NCBI GenBank assembly: GCA_022376925.1 | Contig: JAIOJX010000026.1 | Location: 252,833,330 to 252,897,329 of the forward strand | DNA length: 64,000 bases | Direction: 5' to 3' | DNA from: Tragulus kanchil | Taxonomy: Eukaryota > Chordata > Mammalia > Artiodactyla > Tragulidae | In this document: one piece after another, positions 24,431 to 38,579 of the stretch | How the letters are laid out: each line of letters opens with the position of its first letter | How positions within the stretch are numbered: the first letter of the stretch is position 1 | Notes under the pieces: generated by a model | The model's input: only the letters and a program-made list of their open reading frames with translations | Database searches by the model: none | Told to the model about the DNA's origin: nothing | Program-made: the position numbers and the translations under genes

Positions 24431-27400
24431 TTACATACATAAACACATATGGCCTTCCGCTAGTCATGCATGGATGTAAGAGGTGGACCATGCTTTCAAA
24501 CTGTGGTGCTGGAGAAGATTCTTAAGAGTCCCTTGGACATAAAGGAAATCAAACTAGTGTATCCTAAAGGACATCAACCCTGAATATGCACTGAAAGGAC
24601 TGATGCTAAATCTGAAGTTCCAATACTTTGGCCACCTGATGCAAAGACCTGATTCACTAGAAAAGACCCTGACTCTAAGAAAGACTGAGGGCATGAGGAG
24701 AAGGCAAAGACAGTGGATGAGATGGTTGGATGGTATCATCAACTCAGTGAACATGAATTTGAGCAAACTCTGGGAGGTAATGGAAGACAGGGAAGCCTGA
24801 CATGCTGCAGTTCATGGAGTTGCAAACAGTTGGACATAACTTAGTGACTAAGCAACAACATGGGCTTCCCAGGTGGTGCTAGTGGTAAAGATCTTGCCTG
24901 TCAGTGCAAGAGATGTAAGAGATACAGGTTAAATCCCTGGTTCAGGAAGATCCCCTGGAGAAGGAAATGGCAACCTACTCCAGTATTCTTACCTGGAGAA
25001 TCCCATAGATCGAAAAGACTGGCAGGCTACGGTCCATAGGATCGCAAAGAGTCAGATACTACTTAAGTGACTTAGTACATACACACATGTATATATCAAA
25101 CATTTACTAAAATGTATCTGCCTGGGGAGATGAAAGTCTAGAAGGATACTTATCAAAATGTTAACAGTCATTACATTTCTTTGTGTGTGCTCAGTTAGGA
25201 TGGTACAATTCAGGTAATTTTTATTTTTAAAAATATTTGTGTATCTGTTTTTCTATACAGCAACTGTGCACTTAAAATGGCAGCAATTAAAAAAGAACTT
25301 TTAAAAGAAAAGAAAAAATAAGGCTGACCTTTAAAATACTTAATACTTTAATCCAAAGCTAGAATTTAGCAAGGTCCTCTTTCTCAATCATAGTTTCACT
25401 TTTAAAAATTCTAGAATTTTTTTTTTTTTTTTTTAATCAGTTCTAGGTATTATCACCTCCGGTTTGTTAAAGGTCACATAGACTTTTAATCTGTTTTATC
25501 CTAGTATTTACTTGTACTTATTTGTGAAATGTAACCAAAATGCCTTTTTAGAAAAAAATCCTCAAGAGAAATATTCAACTAGATTATAGTTTAGGTTTAA
25601 GTGTTCAGAGTTGAGATTTTCATTCTACTCTCTGACCGGAATGATTTTTAACACTGCAATTTAAATTACTATGTCAGACAAAAAAGACACTTATTTTCTT
25701 TAACAAATGACAGCATAAGTCTCTGAAGAATGTATGTGCTCAAGCAGAAAAAAAAGTTTTTTGAATCCATAACCAGTAATACTACCTGCTGAGATGTAAT
25801 TTGGGTCTTTCATTCTTTTAGTGTAGTAACTTAGCATATACAGAAATCACAAAAAGGAAAGACTAAAAATACTTATTTGTTCTATTATAATGAAAATATC
25901 TAAATCAAAGGTAAATGGAAAAAAAGGTAAAGGCTACAAAATAAGAAACATTTTAGCTTCTCACAGCTATTTATGAACAATAACAGTACCCAAAATAGGT
26001 ATAATACAAGTAACATCAAGAAAATCAGCAGAGGAGCCGCCGGAACCCGCCCGCCGCGAGGAGCCGCCGGAACCCGCCCGCCGCGAGGAGCCGCCGGAAC
26101 CCGCCCGCCGCGAGGAGCCGCCGGAACCCGCGAGGAGCCGCGGACGCCGCGAGGAGAGGAGCGGGTAAGTTCAGCCACTCCAACTGGAGGGCTTGCTGAA
26201 CGGAGAGAGGAAGTCGTCCACGGGTTGCTGACCAGGGACTGGGCACGAGTTGGACGGGAAAGCTCGCGTCCGCCTTTGGTACTTAGACACATAACCGGCA
26301 GTGTCGGAGGAGCCCGCGCTCCCCTAGAGCTGCAGTAGCAGCGGAGGAAGCCGGGGAAAGAGCAGGGATGTGCGACGACAGGCGGGCGCGGTCGAGCCAG
26401 GGGGCCCTCCAACACGGGACTGCGCACGCCGCGGCCTCCGCCCGACTGACTGGGATCAGTCCACCGTCCCGGCCAGCACCCAGTATGGCAGCAAAGCCCT
26501 CATTTTGCTGAACACAAAAACAGAAACCACAGCAACCGGCACTGTAAGGGAAAGACCACGCCATCAAGACACCACCATCAAGAGCAGATTGGTTTCCAAC
26601 AGGCAGATATGAAGATAAAAACCAAGGACAGTATTTAACTTTTTTTTTTTTTTTCTTTTTTCATTTTTTTCTGCTTGTTTGTGGTGGACTATTTTGCTTA
26701 TTCAAGTGATTGGTTTGGGGTTTATTAGTTTCTTTGTTTATTGGGTTTTTTTTTTTTTTTTTTTTTTTTGTAGTTTTCATTTGTTTGATTTATTCTATGT
26801 GTTTTTTCTTTGTTTTTCGGTCTCATTAATTTTTTTTTTTTTGCTCTTTAATTTTTAACCTTCTTTTGACTTTTATTATATTTTTTTAACTTTAATTTTA
26901 ATTCTTGAAAACCTCTAATTCTCTTTTCTCTTTCCTCTTTCCCACTGCTTTCTTTCTCTATGTTCTAAATGTAAAACATCTTCCTAGCTATCAATATCCT
27001 CTAGACAAATTATTTCCTATCTTTCTGTCTGCACTATTCACTTCCAAATGCACTAAACAGTACACACACTAATCTTTGCTACCTAATCCTATAAAATACT
27101 TCCAAGACAAATCTTTTCCTTTTATTACTTATAGACTCTCCTCCTTGTCACCCCAAGCACATGTCCTAATTTAAAATTGCTTTCATTGTAATTATCCAAG
27201 CCAGGACCTTGTGCTAGATCTATTATTCAGGCACTATTTTAATTAATTCAAAGCTTAATGGGCAAGTATCATCTGTGATTGCATGAGTTGCTAGAAAGAT
27301 TTCCTGCGCCCTATCTCTGTAAAACTGGTCAGTTGTGGGGATTGCTGTATATGTATGTGTATCTTATGATTATGTTAGAAAACATCTGCATGCTTTTATG

Positions 27401-30400
27401 ACTGTCACCCATCAGGGATGCACCTCTTGTTCCTCAGATGCTAGTGTGTGAACTAGTATCAGAAAAAACGCTAGCCTACACCCTGAAATCGTCGACAGGC
27501 GGGGCGCGGTCGAGCCAGGGCGCTCCAACACGGGACTGCGCACCCCTGCCTCCGCCCGACTGACTGGGATCAGTCCACCGTCCCGCCAGCACCCAGTATG
27601 GCAGCAAAGCCCTCATTTTGCTGAACACAAAAACAGAAACCACAGCAACCGGCACTGTAAGGGAAAGACCACGCCATCAAGACACCACCATCAAGAGCAG
27701 ATTGGTTTCCAACAGGCAGATATGAAGATAAAAACCAAGGACAGTATTTAACTTTTTTTTTTTTCTTTTTCATTTTTTTCTGCTTGTTTGTGGTGGACTA
27801 TGTTGCTTATTCAAGTGATTGGTTTGGGGTTTATTAGTTTTTTTGTTTATTGGGTTTTTTTTTTTTTTTTGTAGTTTTCATTTGTTTGATTTATTCTATG
27901 TGTTTTTCTTTGTTTTCGGTCTCTGTAAATTTTTTTTTTTTTGCTTTTTTAATTTTTAACCTTCTTTTGACTTTTATTATATTTTTTTAACTTTAATTTT
28001 AATTCTTGAAAACCTCTAATTCTCTTTTCTCTTTCCTCTTTCCCACTGCTTTCTTTCTCTATGTTCTAAATGTAAAACATCTTCCTAGCTATCAATATCC
28101 TCTAGACAAATTATTTCCTATCTTTCTGTCTGCACTATTCACTTCCAAATGCACTAAACAGTACACACACTAATCTTTGCTACCTAATCCTATAAAATAC
28201 TTCCAAGACAAATCTTTTCCTTTTTATTACTTATAGACTCTCCTCCTTGTCACCCCAAGCACATGTCCTAATTTAAAATTGCTTTCATTGTAATTATCCA
28301 AGCCAGGACCTTGTGCTAGATCTATTATTCAGGCACTATTTTAATTAATTCAAAGCTTAATGGGCAAGTATCATCTGTGATTGCATGAGTTGCTAGAAAG
28401 ATTTCCTTCGCCTTATCTCTGTAAAACTGGTCAGTTGTGGGGATTGCTGTATATGTATGTGTATCTTATGATTATGTTAGAAAACATCTGCATGCTTTTA
28501 TGACTGTCACCCATCAGGGATGCACCTCTTGTTCCTCAGATGCTAGTGTGTGAACTAGTATCACAGAACACCATAGCAAACCAGACATAGAGCCTACACT
28601 CCCTGACCAATCATCACACCAAGGATCCTCCAAGCGGAAGCCCGGATTCCAAGACCCCACACTGATTATCAAAGAACATACAACACTACAGATTATTCAC
28701 CTGTAAACAAGGTCTATCACCACCCAAGACACAAGCCACTGAACCCTTCTACAAGGACAAAAACCCAAAGGAAGGAGAATTCAACCAAGAAGCCTGGTGG
28801 GAATAAGAACTCCATACACACAGACACACACAAAGAAACAAAAATTAACCTAATAATGAAACGTCAGAGAAACACTGTACAAATGAAGGACCAAGCTAGA
28901 GAAACACCACTTCAAATGACAGAGGAGGAGATAGACAAGCTATCTGAAAGAGAATTCAGAAAAACTATACTAATGAGGATGCAAAACACCGAAAACAGAA
29001 TATTAGAGGAAATTAGTGCATTGAGAAAAGACATGCAGGAAATGAAAAATAAGCAAATAGAGACCACCAACTCAATTGCTGAACTCAAAAATACTATAGA
29101 AGGTCTCAACAGTAGAGTATCAGAGGCTGAAGAACGGATAAGTGAGCTGGAAGACAGAATGGTGGAAATAAGTGCTGAAGAACAGAACAAAGCCCAAAGA
29201 ATTAAAAGAACTGAGGATAGCCTCAGAGACCTATGGGACAATGTTAAACGCACCAACATTAGAATTATAGGAGTTCCAGAAGAAGAAGAAGAGAAGAAAG
29301 ACTATGAAAAAATTCTTGAAGAGGTTATAGTTGAAAACTTCCCCAGCACGGGAAAGGAGATAGTCAGCCAAGTCCAGGAAGCACAAAGAGTTCTATACAG
29401 GAGAAACCCCAGAAGAAACACACCAAGGCACATACTAATCAAACTAACGCAGACTAAATATAAAGACAGATTACTAAAAGCAGCTAGGAGCAAACAACAA
29501 ATAACATATAAAGGAAACCCCATACGTTTAACTGCGGATCTCTCAACAGAAACCCTACAGGCCAGAAGAGAATGGCAAGATACATTTAAACGGCTAAAAG
29601 AGAATAACCTGCAACCACGAATTCTCTACCCAGCAAGAATCTCATTCAAAATCGATGGTGAAGTCAAAAGCTTCACAGACAAGCAAAAACTAAAAGAATT
29701 CTGTACCACAAAACCAGCCCTACAACAAGTGTTAAACAGCCTGATATAGCCAATAAATACAAGAGTAGGAGAAGCCTTACAAATCAAACCCCAAATTTCT
29801 AAGAAGATGACAATAGGAACATTCGTATCAATAATTACTTTGAATGTAAATGGACTAAATGCTCCAACCAAACGACACAGGCTGGCTGAATGGATCCAGA
29901 AGCAAGACCCATATATATGCTGTTTACAAGAGACCCACTTCAGACCTAGAGACACTCATAGACTGAAAGTGAAAGGCTGGAAAAAGATATTTCATGCAAA
30001 TGGAAATCAAAAGAAAGCTGGAGTAGCAATCCTTATATCAGACAAAATAGACTTTAAAGTAAAGAAGATTCTAAGAGACAAGGCAGGTCACTACATCATG
30101 ATTAAGGGATCTATCCAAGAGGAAGACATAACAGTCATGAATATCTACGCACCCAACACAGGGGCACCTCAATACATAAGACAGGTACTTTCAGACATAA
30201 AAGAAGAAATCAACAATAACACAATAATAGTAGGAGACTTTAACACTCCTCTCACACCAATGGACAGATCAACAAAACAGAAAATTAATAAAGAAACACA
30301 AGCCTTAAATGCCACGCTGGAAAAGATGGACCTCATCAATATCTTTAGGACGTTCCATCCAAAAGCAGAAGAATACACTTTCTTCTCAAGCACTCACGGA

Positions 30401-33400
30401 ACATTCTCCAGGATAGACCACATCTTGGGCCACAAATCTAACCTCAGTCAGTTCAAGAAAACCGAAATTATATCAACCATCTTCTCGGACCACAATGCAA
30501 TGAGACTGGAGATCAACTACCAGAAAAAACACCCTAAAAACAGAAACACACGGAGATTAAACAATACATACCTAAAAAACCAACTGATCGTTGAGGAAAT
30601 CAAAGGAGAAATTAAACAATTCCTAGAAGAAAATGACAATGAACACACGACAGTGCAAAACCTATGGGATACAGCAAAAGCAGTTCTAAGAGGGAAATTT
30701 ATAGCAAGATACATTTAAACGGCTAAAAGAGAATAACCTGCAACCACGAATTCTCTACCCAGCAAGAATCTCATTCAAAATCGATGGTGAAGTCAAAAGC
30801 TTCACAGACAAGCAAAAACTAAAAGAATTCTGTACCACAAAACCAGCCCTACAACAAGTGTTAAACAGCCTGATATAGCCAATAAATACAAGAGTAGGAG
30901 AAGCCTTACAAATCAAACCCCAAATTTCTAAGAAGATGACAATAGGAACATTCGTATCAATAATTACTTTGAATGTAAATGGACTAAATGCTCCAACCAA
31001 ACGACACAGGCTGGCTGAATGGATCCAGAAGCAAGACCCATATATATGCTGTTTACAAGAGACCCACTTCAGACCTAGAGACACTCATAGACTGAAAGTG
31101 AAAGGCTGGAAAAAGATATTTCATGCAAATGGAAATCAAAAGAAAGCTGGAGTAGCAATCCTTATATCAGACAAAATAGACTTTAAAGTAAAGAAGATTC
31201 TAAGAGACAAGGCAGGTCACTACATCATGATTAAGGGATCTATCCAAGAGGAAGACATAACAGTCATGAATATCTACGCACCCAACACAGGGGCACCTCA
31301 ATACATAAGACAGGTACTTTCAGACATAAAAGAAGAAATCAACAATAACACAATAATAGTAGGAGACTTTAACACTCCTCTCACACCAATGGACAGATCA
31401 ACAAAACAGAAAATTAATAAAGAAACACAAGCCTTAAATGCCACGCTGGAAAAGATGGACCTCATCAATATCTTTAGGACGTTCCATCCAAAAGCAGAAG
31501 AATACACTTTCTTCTCAAGCACTCACGGAACATTCTCCAGGATAGACCACATCTTGGGCCACAAATCTAACCTCAGTCAGTTCAAGAAAACCGAAATTAT
31601 ATCAACCATCTTCTCGGACCACAATGCAATGAGACTGGAGATCAACTACCAGAAAAAACACCCTAAAAACAGAAACACACGGAGATTAAACAATACATAC
31701 CTAAAAAACCAACTGATCGTTGAGGAAATCAAAGGAGAAATTAAACAATTCCTAGAAGAAAATGACAATGAACACACGACAGTGCAAAACCTATGGGATA
31801 CAGCAAAAGCAGTTCTAAGAGGGAAATTTATAGCAATACAATCCCACCTCAAGAAACTAGGAAAATATGAAGCAGATGACCTAACCCTCTGCTTAAAACA
31901 GTTGGAGAAAGAAGAACAAAAACATCCCAGAGCCAGCAGAAGAAGAGAAATCATAAAGATCAGAGCAGAAATAAATGAGAAAGAAACAAAAGAAACAATA
32001 GTAAAGATAAATAAAACAAAAAGCTGGTTCTTTGAAAAGGTAAACAAAATTGACAAGCCACTGGCCAGACTCATTAAGAAAAAGAGAGAGAAGAACCAGA
32101 TCAACAAAATCAAAAACGAAAAAGGAGAGATTACAACAGATAATGCAGAAATCCAAAGGATTCTAAGAGACTATTATGAGCAACTCTATGGCAACAAACT
32201 GGACAACTTGGAAGAAATGGACAGTTTCTTGGACAGGATTAATCTCCCAAGACTGAGCCAGGAAGAAACAGAAACTTTGAACAACCCAATCACAAGCTCA
32301 GAAATCAACTTTGTGATTAAAAATCTACCCAAAAATAAAAGCCCAGGACCAGATGGCTTCACAGCCGAATTCTACCAAACATTTAAAGAAGAGCTAATGC
32401 CTGTCCTTCTAAAACTCTTTCAAAAAATTGCACAGGAAGGAAAACTCCCAAACACATTCTACGAGGCCACCATCACCCTGATACCCAAACCAGGCAAAGA
32501 CAACACAAAAAAGGAAAACTATAGGCCAATTTCACTGATGAACTTAGATGCCAAGATCCTCAACAAAATCCTAGCAAACAGAATTCAACGACATGTCAAA
32601 AAACTCATACATCACGATCAAGTTGGGTTCATCCCAGGCATGCAAGGCTTCTTCAACATCCACAAATCAATCAACGTGATACACCATATCAACAAGTTGA
32701 AAGACAAAATCACATGATCATCTCAATAGATGCAGAAAAGCCTTCGACAAAGTACAACATCCATTTATGATCAAACCAAAAGATCACCTCCTTTGCAAAT
32801 GAAACATTCCTAGAAGAAACCCTAAAAAGAAACACACGGAGATTAAACAATACATACCTAAAAAACCAACTGATCGTTGAGGAAATCAAAGGAGAAATTA
32901 AACAATTCCTAGAAGAAAATGACAATGAACACACGACAGTGCAAAACCTATGGGATACAGCAAAAGCAGTTCTAAGAGGGAAATTTATAGCAATACAATC
33001 CCACCTCAAGAAACTAGGAAAATATGAAGCAGATGACCTAACCCTCTGCTTAAAACAGTTGGAGAAAGAAGAACAAAAACATCCCAGAGCCAGCAGAAGA
33101 AGAGAAATCATAAAGATCAGAGCAGAAATAAATGAGAAAGAAACAAAAGAAACAATAGTAAAGATAAATAAAACAAAAAGCTGGTTCTTTGAAAAGGTAA
33201 ACAAAATTGACAAGCCACTGGCCAGACTCATTAAGAAAAAGAGAGAGAAGAACCAGATCAACAAAATCAAAAACGAAAAAGGAGAGATTACAACAGATAA
33301 TGCAGAAATCCAAAGGATTCTAAGAGACTATTATGAGCAACTCTATGGCAACAAACTGGACAACTTGGAAGAAATGGACAGTTTCTTGGACAGGATTAAT

Positions 33401-36400
33401 CTCCCAAGACTGAGCCAGGAAGAAACAGAAACTTTGAACAACCCAATCACAAGCTCAGAAATCAACTTTGTGATTAAAAATCTACCCAAAAATAAAAGCC
33501 CAGGACCAGATGGCTTCACAGCCGAATTCTACCAAACATTTAAAGAAGAGCTAATGCCTGTCCTTCTAAAACTCTTTCAAAAAATTGCACAGGAAGGAAA
33601 ACTCCCAAACACATTCTACGAGGCCACCATCACCCTGATACCCAAACCAGGCAAAGACAACACAAAAAAGGAAAACTATAGGCCAATTTCACTGATGAAC
33701 TTAGATGCCAAGATCCTCAACAAAATCCTAGCAAACAGAATTCAACGACATGTCAAAAAACTCATACATCACGATCAAGTTGGGTTCATCCCAGGCATGC
33801 AAGGCTTCTTCAACATCCACAAATCAATCAACGTGATACACCATATCAACAAGTTGAAAGAAAAAAATCACATGATCATCTCAATAGATGCAGAAAAAGC
33901 CTTCGACAAAGTACAACATCCATTTATGATCAAAACTCTTCAGAAAATGGGCATAGAAGGAACCTATCTCAACATAATAAAAGCCATCTATGAGAAACCT
34001 ACAGCAAACATTATTGTTAATGGTGAAAAACTGAAAGCATTCCCTCTAAGATCAGGAACAAGACAGGGGTGCCCACTTTCACCACTGCTATTCAACATAG
34101 TCCTGGAAGTCCTAGCAACAGCAATAAGACAAGAGAAAGAAATCAAAGGAATCCAGATTGGAAAGGAAGAAGTCAAGCTCTCTCTTTTGCAGGCGACATG
34201 ATATTATACATAGAAAATCCCAAAGACACGGTTACAAAGCTACTAGAACTAATCAATGAATTCAGCAAAGTTGCAGGATATAAAGTCAACACACAGAAGT
34301 CACTGGCATTCCTATACACAAACAATGAAAAATCAGAAAATGAAATCAAAGAGGCAATCCCCTTCACCATTGCAACCAAAAGAATCAAATATCTAGGAAT
34401 AAACCTACCCAAAGAAACAAAAGAATTGTACACAGAAAATTACAAGACACTCATGAGAGACATTAAAGAAGACTTAAACAGATGGAGAGATATTCCATGT
34501 TCCTGGGTCATAAGAATCAATATTGTGAAAATGACCATACTTCCAAATATCATCTACAGATTCAATGCAATACCTATTCAACTACCACTGACATTTTTCA
34601 CAGAACTAGACCAAATAATAACACAGTTCATATGGAAACACAAAAGACCTCGAATAGCCAAAGCAATCCTGAGGAAGAAAAATGGAGTTGGAGGGATCAG
34701 CCTCCCTAACTTCAGACTCTACTACAAAGCAACAGTTATCAAGACAGTATGGTACTGGCACAAAAACAGAACTATAGATCAATGGAACAAGATTGAGAAC
34801 CCAGAGATCAACCCACGCACCTATGGGTACCTTATTTTTGATAAAGGAGGAGAAACTATAAAATGGGACAAAGACAGCCTCTTTAACAAGTGGTGCTGGG
34901 AGAATTGGACAGCTACATGCAAAAAAATGAAATTGGAACATTCCCTGACGCCATACACTAAGATCAACTCAAAATGGATTAAAGACCTCAATGTAAGACC
35001 AGAAACCATCAAACTCTTAGAGGAGAATATAGGCAAAACCCTCAAGGACATCAATCAAAGCAAGATCTTCTCTGACCCACCAACTAAAATAGCAGAACTG
35101 AAAAGAAAAATGAACATATGGGACCTCATGAAACTTAAAAGCTTTTGTACAGCAAAAGAAATTACAAAAAGGTTCAACAGAAACCACAGAGTGGGAGAAA
35201 AACAGGGTGCCCACTTTCACCACTGCTATTCAACATAGTCCTGGAAGTCCTAGCAACAGCAATAAGACAAGAGAAAGAAATCAAAGGAATCCAGATTGGA
35301 AAGGAAGAAGGCAAGACCTCGCTTTTTGCAGACGACATGATATTATACATAGAAAATCCCAAAGACACGGTTACAAAGCTACTAGAACTAATCAATGAAT
35401 TCAGCAAAGTTGCAGGATATAAAGTCAACACACAGAAGTCACTGGCATTCCTATACACAAACAATGAAAAATCAGAAAATGAAATCAAAGAGGCAATCCC
35501 CTTCACCATTGCAACCAAAAGAATCAAATATCTAGGAATAAACCTACCCAAAGAAACAAAAGAATTGTACACAGAAAATTACAAGACACTCATGAGAGAC
35601 ATTAAAGAAGACTTAAACAGATGGAGAGATATTCCATGTTCCTGGGTCATAAGAATCAATATTGTGAAAATGACCATACTTCCAAATATCATCTACAGAT
35701 TCAATGCAATACCTATTCAACTACCACTGACATTTTTCACAGAACTAGACCAAATAATAACACAGTTCATATGGAAACACAAAAGACCTCGAATAGCCAA
35801 AGCAATCCTGAGGAAGAAAAATGGAGTTGGAGGATCAGCCTTCCTAACTTCAGACTCTACTACAAAGCAACAGTTATCAAGACAGTATGGTACTGGCACA
35901 AAAACAGAACTATAGATCAATGGAACAAGATTGAGAACCCAGAGATCAACCCACGCACCTATGGGTACCTTATTTTTGATAAAGGAGGAGAAACTATAAA
36001 ATGGGACAAAGACAGCCTCTTTAACAAGTGGTGCTGGGAGAATTGGACAGCTACATGCAAAAATGAAATTGGAACATTCCCTGACGCCATACACTAAGAT
36101 CAACTCAAAATGGATTAAAGACCTCAATGTAAGACCAGAAACCATCAAACTCTTAGAGGAGAATATAGGCAAAACCCTCAAGGACATCAATCAAAGCAAG
36201 ATCTTCTCTGACCCACCAACTAAAATAGCAGAACTGAAAAGAAAAATGAACATATGGGACCTCATGAAACTTAAAAGCTTTTGTACAGCAAAAGAAATTA
36301 CAAAAAAGTTCAACAGACACCCCACAGAGTGGGAGAAAATCATAGCAAATGAAACAACAGACAAAGAATTAATCTCCAAAATCTACAAGCAACTCAGACA

Positions 36401-38536
36401 ACTCAGCACAGGGAAAATGAGCAGCCCAATCAAAAATGGGAAAAAGATCTAAAGAGGCGCCGCTCCAAAGAGGACATACAAATGGTCCAAAAGCACATGA
36501 AACGATGCTCAACCTCGCTTATTATTAGAGAAATGCAAATTAAAACCACAATGAGATACCACCTCACACCTGTCAGAATGGCCATCATCAACAAATCGAC
36601 AGACAACAAATGCTGGAGAGGGTGTGGAGAAAAGGGAACCCTCTTGCATTGCTGGTGGGAATGTAAATTAATACAACCTCTATGGAAGACAATATGGAGA
36701 TTCCTTAAAAAACTAAAAATAGAAGTACCCTATGACCCAGCAATCCCACTATTAGGCCTATATCCTGATGAAATCAAAACTGAAAGAGGCACCTGTACCC
36801 CAATGTTCATTGCAGCTCTCTATACAATAGCCAGAACATGGAAGCAACCTAGATGTCCATCGACAAATGAATGGATCCAGAAGCTCTGGTACATATATAC
36901 AATGGAATACTACTCAGCTGTTAAAAGAAATGCAGAAGACTCAGTCCTAATGAGGTGGCTGGCTTTAGAACCTATCATAAAAAGTGAAGTAAGTCAAAAA
37001 GAGAAAGACAAGTATAGTATACTAACTCATATATATATGGGATCTAGTAAGATGGTCATGATAACACACACAGTGAACTCATGAAAAAACAGAGAATAGA
37101 CATAAAGACATTGTGGAGACCAAACAATGGGAGGGAGTAACATGGGAACCTATACTGTCATGTGTAGAAAAGATAGCTATTGTCATTGTGCTAGGGAATA
37201 GGAGTACCTACAACCACTTGGGACAAAGACAGCCTCTTTAACAAGTGGTGCTGGGAGAATTGGACAGCTACATGCACAAAAATGAAATTGGAACATTCCC
37301 TGACGCCATACACTAAGATCAACTCAAAATGGATTAAAGACCTCAATGTAAGACCAGAAACCATCAAACTCTTAGAGGAGAATATAGGCAAAACCCTCAA
37401 GGACATCAATCAAAGCAAGATCTTCTCTGACCCACCAACTAAAATAGCAGAACTGAAAAGAAAAATGAACATATGGGACCTCATGAAACTTAAAAGCTTT
37501 TGTACAGCAAAAGAAATTACAAAAAAGTTCAACAGACACCCCACAGAGTGGGAGAAAATCATAGCAAATGAAACAACAGACAAAGAATTAATCTCCAAAA
37601 TCTACAAGCAACTCAGACAACTCAGCACAGGGAAAATGAGCAGCCCAATCAAAAAATGGGAAAAAGATCTAAAGAGACGCCTCTCCAAAGAGGACATACA
37701 AATGGTCCAAAAGCACATGAAACGATGCTCAACCTCGCTTATTATTAGAGAAATGCAAATTAAAACCACAATGAGATACCACCTCACACCTGTCAGAATG
37801 GCCATCATCAACAAATCGACAGACAACAAATGCTGGAGAGGGTGTGGAGAAAAGGGAACCCTCTTGCATTGCTGGTGGGAATGTAAATTAATACAACCTC
37901 TATGGAAGACAATATGGAGATTCCTTAAAAAACTAAAAATAGAAGTACCCTATGACCCAGCAATCCCACTATTAGGCCTATATCCTGATGAAATCAAAAC
38001 TGAAAGAGGCACCTGTACCCCAATGTTCATTGCAGCTCTCTATACAATAGCCAGAACATGGAAGCAACCTAGATGTCCATCGACAAATGAATGGATCCAG
38101 AAGCTCTGGTACATATATACAATGGAATACTACTCAGCTGTTAAAAGAAATGCAGAAGACTCAGTCCTAATGAGGTGGCTGGCTTTAGAACCTATCATAA
38201 AAAGTGAAGTAAGTCAAAAAGAGAAAGACAAGTATAGTATACTAACTCATATATATATGGGATCTAGTAAGATGGTCATGATAACACACACAGTGAACTC
38301 ATGAAAAAACAGAGAATAGACATAAAGACATTGTGGAGACCAAACAATGGGAGGGAGTAACATGGGAACCTATACTGTCATGTGTAGAAAAGATAGCTAT
38401 TGTCATTGTGCTAGGGGAATAGGAGTACCTACAACCACTTGGAGCAATGGTCTGGAGGGATGAGGGGGGGAACCTGGGTGGGGGGAGGGCCAAGGGATAT
38501 GCATCTGATTGATCTGGGAACATACATGTACAAAAA

Positions 38537-38579
<43 letters not shown>

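Larger units (their letters stand above)
29807..38304 (+). pseudogene. L1 ORF2 (endonuclease-reverse transcriptase), split by four internal tandem duplications
   Basis: Frames in order: APE-like endonuclease from MTIGTFVS with LNVNG, QETH, VGDFN and SDHNA catalytic motifs (29807 and again 30936); reverse transcriptase with [27 protein letters not shown] and FADD (32939-34201, 35145-35915); C-terminal Cys-rich part CWRGCGEKG...HCWWEC (36482-37084, 37282-38304). Every domain is present in open form, but D10-D13 and junction noise break the frame. Subtracting the duplications leaves about 3.86 kb, near the usual ~1280 codons, so the real gene may be intact. Confidence 0.88.

Noticed and set aside
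26031..26135. CRISPR-like direct repeats
   Set aside because: Contiguous 27-bp repeats with no spacers, in a vertebrate L1 5' UTR.
25900..26427. 175-residue minus-strand ORF and plus-strand repeat peptide (GAAGTRPPR)
   Set aside because: Product of the 27-bp L1 promoter repeat, open in several frames because of its composition and period of three.
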